A DNA stretch of 64,000 bases, taken from Pleomorphomonas sp. JP5 (GTDB lineage Bacteria; Pseudomonadota; Alphaproteobacteria; Rhizobiales; Pleomorphomonadaceae). The notes under the pieces are model-generated. The model saw only the letters and a list, made by a program, of their open reading frames with translations, was not told the DNA's origin and ran no database searches. Below are positions 60,204 to 64,000 of the stretch, in pieces. Each line of letters starts with the position of its first letter. Position 1 is the first letter of the stretch. The stretch lies in the NCBI RefSeq assembly GCF_023721815.1, contig NZ_JAMDLI010000006.1:1-64000 (forward strand), read 5' to 3'. A program made the translations under genes and the position numbers.

Positions 60204-60950
60204 ATGGACATACCCCGGTTGGAGACACTCATCGGCGCCATCGTGTTGGCCGGAGCCTTCTGCGGACCGGCCGCCGCGAACCGTGCCTACTTCACCCAGC
60301 CCGAGCCCATCTCCGCCGAGGGATATCCCGACGCCCAACTCAAGCTCCTTCATGGCGACGGCGTGCTGTTCGCCGACCCCATCCGGGCGGTCGTCGTCGG
60401 GCAGGATGGCGAGTTGCTGGCGGCCTCGCCGCAGTCCCCCGCCTTGCAGCTCTCATGCGACCACCAGCGGCATCGCTGCCTCGTCTATGACGAACTCGCA
60501 TTCAGGATCTACGAGCCGGCAGCGGACAAGTGGCATGCCGAAGGCCTCGTCGAACAGGACGGCGAACCCCAGCGCTCCCCCGAGGATATCGTCTCGGACT
60601 ACGGCTTTGACGCAAGGCAGGCAACCCTCTCCGAAATCGTCAAGTTCGAAGCCGCCGGCCTTGCATCGTCCTGGATGACCACCGCCTTCGCGCTGGTGTG
60701 GTGGACGGCCTTCTGCCTTCTCCTGCTGACAGTCATCCGGGATGCCTTCGGAAGGGCGCGCCGCCTGACGATCCGCGCCATCGTCAGTCTCCTGGCGCGA
60801 ACCGCCATAGCCCTCGTGATGATACCGTTCGCCACCTACGCCTGGCTGCTGGCGCCCTACTCCATCGTCTATCTGGGCATCGTCTTGACGGCAGGGGCCA
60901 TCGTGGCCCTGCCGATCGCCTTCCGGCGACGAAGAGCGGCAGCCCAATAG
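60204..60950 (+). CDS. Hypothetical exported membrane protein
   Basis: A 248-residue protein without recognisable family. A signal peptide (about 1-25, ending GPAAA) leads into a soluble, acidic domain with two cysteines (SCDHQRHRCLVY). Three hydrophobic segments follow (about 152-174, 190-211, 217-236), and the protein ends in a basic tail (RRRRAA). The design looks like a periplasmic sensor or cap attached to a small membrane bundle. The open frame extends upstream to 59904 without similarity. It is convergent with rsgA. Confidence 0.6.
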   Translation: MDIPRLETLIGAIVLAGAFCGPAAANRAYFTQPEPISAEGYPDAQLKLLHGDGVLFADPIRAVVVGQDGELLAASPQSPALQLSCDHQRHRCLVYDELAFRIYEPAADKWHAEGLVEQDGEPQRSPEDIVSDYGFDARQATLSEIVKFEAAGLASSWMTTAFALVWWTAFCLLLLTVIRDAFGRARRLTIRAIVSLLARTAIALVMIPFATYAWLLAPYSIVYLGIVLTAGAIVALPIAFRRRRAAAQ

Positions 60951-60987
60951 TCCGCCCCGGCCTTGCGGCCGAGGCGAACGGTCTCCG

Positions 60988-62172
60988 TCATCGCTTGGAC
61001 GGCTTCTCCTTCACGATCGAACGAACCATCCTTCCGAAGGCGCGGTCGCGTTCGCGCCGTTCGGCGAGACTGGCCGAGTTGAAGGCTTCCTCGCGCTGGA
61101 GCTTCAGCCAACGCCTGAGCCGCGCCTCGTCGATCTCGCCCGAGGCGATCGCCGCCTGCACGGCGCAGCCGGGCTCGTCCTCGTGGCGGCAGTCGCTGAA
61201 GCGGCAGCGCGCCGAGAGGTCGGCGAGGTCGGCGAACACCTCGGCGATGCCCTCGGAGGCGTCGGTCAGCTGCAACTCGCGCATGCCCGGCGTGTCGAGC
61301 ACGGCATAGCCTTCCGGCAGCACGTAGAGATGCCGGCCGGTGGTGGTATGCCGCCCCCGGTCGTCGTCCTCGCGGATACCACCGGTCGCCACCATCGCCT
61401 GCCCCGACAGGGCGTTGACCAGCGTCGACTTGCCGACGCCGGACGAACCGAGGAAGGCGACGGTGCGCCCCGCCTTGCACCACGGGGCGAGCTTCTCCTT
61501 CGGCTCGGAACCGAGCGCGTCGAGCACCACCACGGCTACGGGCACCGGCGTCGCCGCCGATACCTCGGCCGCCGCCGCCGCGAAGCCCTGGGGATCGTCG
61601 GTGAGGTCAGCCTTGGTCGCCACGATCACCGGTTCGACACCCGCCTCGAAGGCCAGGGCGACATAGCGCTCGAGGCGCGCGACGTTGAAGTCGCGGTTGC
61701 AGGAGGTGACGACGAACACCGTGTCGACATTGGCGGCGATCAGTTGCACCTCGCGACCGGTGCCGGCCGCCCGCCGCCGAAACAGGCTCTTGCGGGCGAG
61801 AAGCCGGCTGGCGCCGGGGCGAGCGGCGTCGTGCAGCAGCCAGTCGCCGACGGTGGCGTCGGCACGCGGCGGCAACGCCGTCCTGACGCCATCGCCCTCG
61901 ACGCCGAGGCCGCTCCGCTCCACCGAGGTGACGCGGACGGGCGGCGTCCGCGCGAGGTCCTCGATGCTCACCTGCTGGGCGAAGAAAGTGCTCCAGCCGA
62001 GCCGACCCAGAGCATTCGCCGACCAAGCGAATGCTCCAGATTCTTTTGCCGGAGCAGCCGCTTTTCGATCAGGTTGATTCAACCCGATCGACGGGTGCTC
62101 TTGGCCGGTTGGCGCATGTATGCGGGAACCGCCCGTGAGGGACGGCATGAAGCGGGAATAGTCCCGTGCCAT
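60988..62172 (-). CDS. rsgA: Ribosome small subunit-dependent GTPase RsgA
   Basis: A circularly permuted GTPase. After an OB-fold part come the G motifs in order: G4 (VIVATKADL), G1 (GSSGVGKSTLVNAL) and G3 (DTPGMREL), then the zinc knuckle CRFSDCRHEDEPGCAV. RsgA acts late in 30S assembly. The conserved region begins at LGWSTFF, about residue 57 of the frame starting at ATG 62172. The first 55 residues come largely from two palindromes and have no family counterpart. The true start could be a non-ATG codon nearer 62000. Confidence 0.9.
   Translation of the reverse strand: MARDYSRFMPSLTGGSRIHAPTGQEHPSIGLNQPDRKAAAPAKESGAFAWSANALGRLGWSTFFAQQVSIEDLARTPPVRVTSVERSGLGVEGDGVRTALPPRADATVGDWLLHDAARPGASRLLARKSLFRRRAAGTGREVQLIAANVDTVFVVTSCNRDFNVARLERYVALAFEAGVEPVIVATKADLTDDPQGFAAAAAEVSAATPVPVAVVVLDALGSEPKEKLAPWCKAGRTVAFLGSSGVGKSTLVNALSGQAMVATGGIREDDDRGRHTTTGRHLYVLPEGYAVLDTPGMRELQLTDASEGIAEVFADLADLSARCRFSDCRHEDEPGCAVQAAIASGEIDEARLRRWLKLQREEAFNSASLAERRERDRAFGRMVRSIVKEKPSKR
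62010..62090. repeat. Paired palindromes running into the rsgA frame
   Basis: Palindrome one, 62010-62036, has a perfect 10-bp stem GAGCATTCGC/GCGAATGCTC. Palindrome two, 62066-62090, is CGATC-x-GGTTGA-T-TCAACC-x-GATCG. The block resembles short dispersed repeats of Rhizobiales chromosomes (from memory, to be verified). It has no stop in the rsgA frame and would encode residues about 28-55 of the upstream-started protein. Confidence 0.65.
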
Positions 62173-62506
62173 TGCGGTAGGCTTTCCAAGTTGATCGGCC
62201 GTGGGCAAGCCGCCCCGGCGCAACACTGTCCAAATGGGAAAAGCGCAAGTCTCCACGCGCCCGCAGCATCCGCCGGGCGGCATCAGGTGGACAGGACTTG
62301 CGAGGGGAGGACCATCGGCCTCCCCGCCTTACCGGGGCATACAGCCTCCTTGAGGCAACTCGGACGAAGGCGCGTCGCGGCTTCGGTCCGGCGGTTGCGT
62401 CAAAGCGAAAGAATGAAACACACCCGGCGAACCCGTGGCGCGGAGCGTGTCCCGTGAAACGGCCGGAAAATACGCCTGCCGGCCGCCTCTGTCAAAACGA
62501 GAGCCT
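62173..62506. other. Intergenic region between the betaine ABC ATPase gene and rsgA
   Basis: About 330 bp with no supported gene. A hairpin at 62460-62485 (7-bp CGGCCGG stem, followed by TTTC on the minus strand) could be a weak terminator for the ABC operon. Another GC hairpin near 62312-62333 (GGGGAGG/CCTCCCC) has no T tract. No known riboswitch or structural RNA was recognised. Confidence 0.4.
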
Positions 62507-63598
62507 TCAGCCGGCCAATCTGGCGGGCAGTTCCTCGCTCGCCATGCCTTCGAGAGCGGCCGTTTCGCCGGCCGAACGGGCCAGCGTTCTCACCACGTCT
62601 TCGAGGCCGACCCGCCCAACGACGGCGCCGTTGGAGTCGGTAACGTCGGCAAACGACAGCCTTGCCTCGACGAGGCGCAGCGCCGCGTCGGCGAGCGACA
62701 GCGATCCCGAGACCCGAAGGGCGGCCGGTGGCCCCGATACGGATTTTGCCAGCGCACCAACCTTGACGACCCGGCCGCGATTGACCTGCCGCACGAAATC
62801 CTCGACGTAAGGCGTGGCCGGCGACAGCACGATGTCCTCGGGCCTGCCCTGCTGCACCAGCTCGCCGTCCTGCATGATGGCGACGCGGTCGCCGATCCGG
62901 AGCGCTTCGTCGAGATCGTGGGTGATGAAGACGATGGTCTTCCTCACCTCGTCCTGCAGGTCGAGCAGGATGGTCTGCATGTCGACGCGGATCAGCGGAT
63001 CGAGCGCCGAGAAGGCCTCGTCCATCAGGAGGATCGGCGCGTCGTTCGAGAGCGCCCGGGCGAGCCCGACCCGCTGCTGCATGCCGCCAGAGAGCTGGCT
63101 CGGATATTTGTCCTCGAAGCCGCAAAGACCGACGCGACTGATCCAGTGATGGGCCTCTTCCAGTTGCTCGGCGCGGGAAACGCCACGGATCTCCAGGCCG
63201 AACACCACGTTTCCGAGCACCGTGCGGTGGGGCAGCAGGGCGAACTTCTGGAACACCATGGCCGTGGAGGCGCGGCGGAAGTTGCGCAGCGCCTTGGGCT
63301 TCAGCGCCCGCACGTCGGTGCCCTCGACGATCACCTCGCCGGCGGTGGGCTCGATCAGCCGGTTGATGTGGCGGATCAGCGTGGACTTGCCCGAACCGGA
63401 CAGGCCCATGATCACCTGTATGTACCCGGCCTCGATGTCGAGCGACACGTTGCTGAGCCCCAGCACGTGATTGTGCTTTTCGAGAAGGTCGGCCTTGCAC
63501 ATGCCGCCGTCGCGGACCGCCTCGATGTATCGCTCGGGATGCGGGCCGAAGATCTTGTAGACGTTGCGGATCTCGATCGAGGTGCTTGACTCAAGCAT
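62507..63598 (-). CDS. proV: Quaternary amine (betaine/choline) ABC transporter ATP-binding protein
   Basis: A 363-residue ProV/ChoV-type ATPase. The N-terminus [11 protein letters not shown] and the insertion with [12 protein letters not shown] are typical. Walker A is [13 protein letters not shown], the signature [16 protein letters not shown], and Walker [17 protein letters not shown]-terminal segment of about 110 residues carries a degenerate CBS-like region. The gene order permease-then-ATPase follows choline uptake loci of the ChoXWV type. The start overlaps the end of the permease gene by eight bases. Confidence 0.93.
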   Translation of the reverse strand: MLESSTSIEIRNVYKIFGPHPERYIEAVRDGGMCKADLLEKHNHVLGLSNVSLDIEAGYIQVIMGLSGSGKSTLIRHINRLIEPTAGEVIVEGTDVRALKPKALRNFRRASTAMVFQKFALLPHRTVLGNVVFGLEIRGVSRAEQLEEAHHWISRVGLCGFEDKYPSQLSGGMQQRVGLARALSNDAPILLMDEAFSALDPLIRVDMQTILLDLQDEVRKTIVFITHDLDEALRIGDRVAIMQDGELVQQGRPEDIVLSPATPYVEDFVRQVNRGRVVKVGALAKSVSGPPAALRVSGSLSLADAALRLVEARLSFADVTDSNGAVVGRVGLEDVVRTLARSAGETAALEGMASEELPARLAG

Positions 63599-64000
63599 GT
63601 TCGGCCTCGCGATGCTTCTGGAGCCGGCGGCCGAACGCCTGGCTGGTGCGGTCGAAGATGATGGCGATGCCGACGATGGCGAAGCCGTTGAACACGCCGA
63701 GCGTGAAATACTGGTTGGCGATGGCCTTCAGCACCGGCTGACCGAGCCCCTGCACGCCGATCATCGAGGCAACCACCACCATGGACAAGGCGGCCATGAT
63801 CGTCTGGTTGATGCCGGCCATGATGTTGGGAAGGGCCAGCGGCAGCTGCACCTTGCGCAGCTTCTGCCAGGTGGAAGCGCCGAAGGCGTCGGCCGCTTCC
63901 AGCACGTCGGCGTCGACGAGGCGGATGCCGAGGTTGGTCAGGCGAATGATCGGCGGCGCGGCATAGATCACCACGGCGATCAGGCCGGGCACCTTGCCGA
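63591..64000 (-). CDS. proW: Quaternary amine ABC transporter permease, partial
   Basis: The C-terminal part (about 136 residues) of a ProW/ChoW-type permease, cut by the window edge. It shows the permease coupling loop [33 protein letters not shown] and the final membrane helices. An apparent GTG start at 63992 is internal, since the frame stays open and similar to the family up to the edge. The rest of the gene and probably the binding protein lie beyond 64000. Confidence 0.92.
   Translation of the reverse strand, partial: GKVPGLIAVVIYAAPPIIRLTNLGIRLVDADVLEAADAFGASTWQKLRKVQLPLALPNIMAGINQTIMAALSMVVVASMIGVQGLGQPVLKAIANQYFTLGVFNGFAIVGIAIIFDRTSQAFGRRLQKHREAEHA

Noticed and set aside
62210-62283. 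Resemblance of the upstream rsgA frame (RVETCAFPIW) to peptides from Illumina adapter contamination
   Set aside because: The underlying DNA agrees with the adapter at only about 16 of 21 bases, and flanking sequence is continuous, so chance similarity is more likely than an assembly artefact.
62300-62500. Possible structural RNA (RNase P, tmRNA, riboswitch) between the betaine ABC ATPase gene and rsgA
   Set aside because: Short GC hairpins are present, but none of the conserved sequence cores of those RNAs could be found on either strand.

Overview
The window is a GC-rich bacterial chromosome segment with dense, mostly unidirectional operons and few gaps. Gene content points to an alphaproteobacterium, most likely of the Hyphomicrobiales. 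The evidence is SciP (a CtrA-inhibitor family restricted to Alphaproteobacteria), FlbD with a Caulobacter-type fliF-fliG-fliH-fliN-flbD operon, alphaproteobacterial MCPs, and a probable Rhizobiales-type dispersed palindrome. A cowN gene behind a textbook NifA/sigma-54 promoter says the host fixes nitrogen. A free-living, flagellated diazotroph of the Pleomorphomonas kind would fit, but that is inference from gene content only. No rRNA, tRNA, CRISPR array, prophage or integrated plasmid was seen.

Layout. 1-4.3 kb: rmuC, arfB plus a GFA-fold gene, and an MFS transporter. 4.7-13.4 kb: an energy block with a membrane PQQ glucose dehydrogenase, a CPA1 Na+/H+ antiporter that seems to start at CTG, and the cytochrome bo3 operon cyoABCDE; periplasmic sugar oxidation can feed ubiquinol straight to the oxidase. 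13.4-30.8 kb: housekeeping and stress genes (LysE exporter, malic enzyme, cowN, chemoreceptor, YgiQ, an unknown double-winged-helix protein, a BaiN-like flavoprotein, FolD, a succinylglutamate desuccinylase-like protein, CysG, a KDG-type kinase, ohr/ohrR). Three copies of a large palindromic intergenic repeat lie in this section, one of them split by a 188-bp MITE-like insertion. 30.8-37.1 kb: an autotransporter adhesin, RhlE and an aldo/keto reductase. 37.3-50.7 kb: a dCache chemoreceptor, mnmA, the flagellar genes fliK-flgD (sigma-54 promoter), a small HExxH protein, sciP, and fliFGHN-flbD. 50.8-64 kb: an unknown membrane protein with an internal duplication, a LacI regulator with a ribose-type ABC transporter, a BCCT transporter, a hydrolase, an unknown membrane protein, rsgA with an apparently repeat-derived N-terminus, and the ATPase and partial permease of a betaine/choline ABC transporter.

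The regulatory signals agree with the genes: sigma-54 for nitrogen fixation (cowN, NifA) and flagella (fliK, probably FlbD), CtrA-like boxes before sciP and fliF, an OhrR palindrome between ohr and ohrR, and a LacI-type palindrome just after the -10 box of the sugar ABC operon. The most unusual content is the palindromic repeat family, its nested MITE, and the palindromes that run in frame into the 5' end of rsgA.
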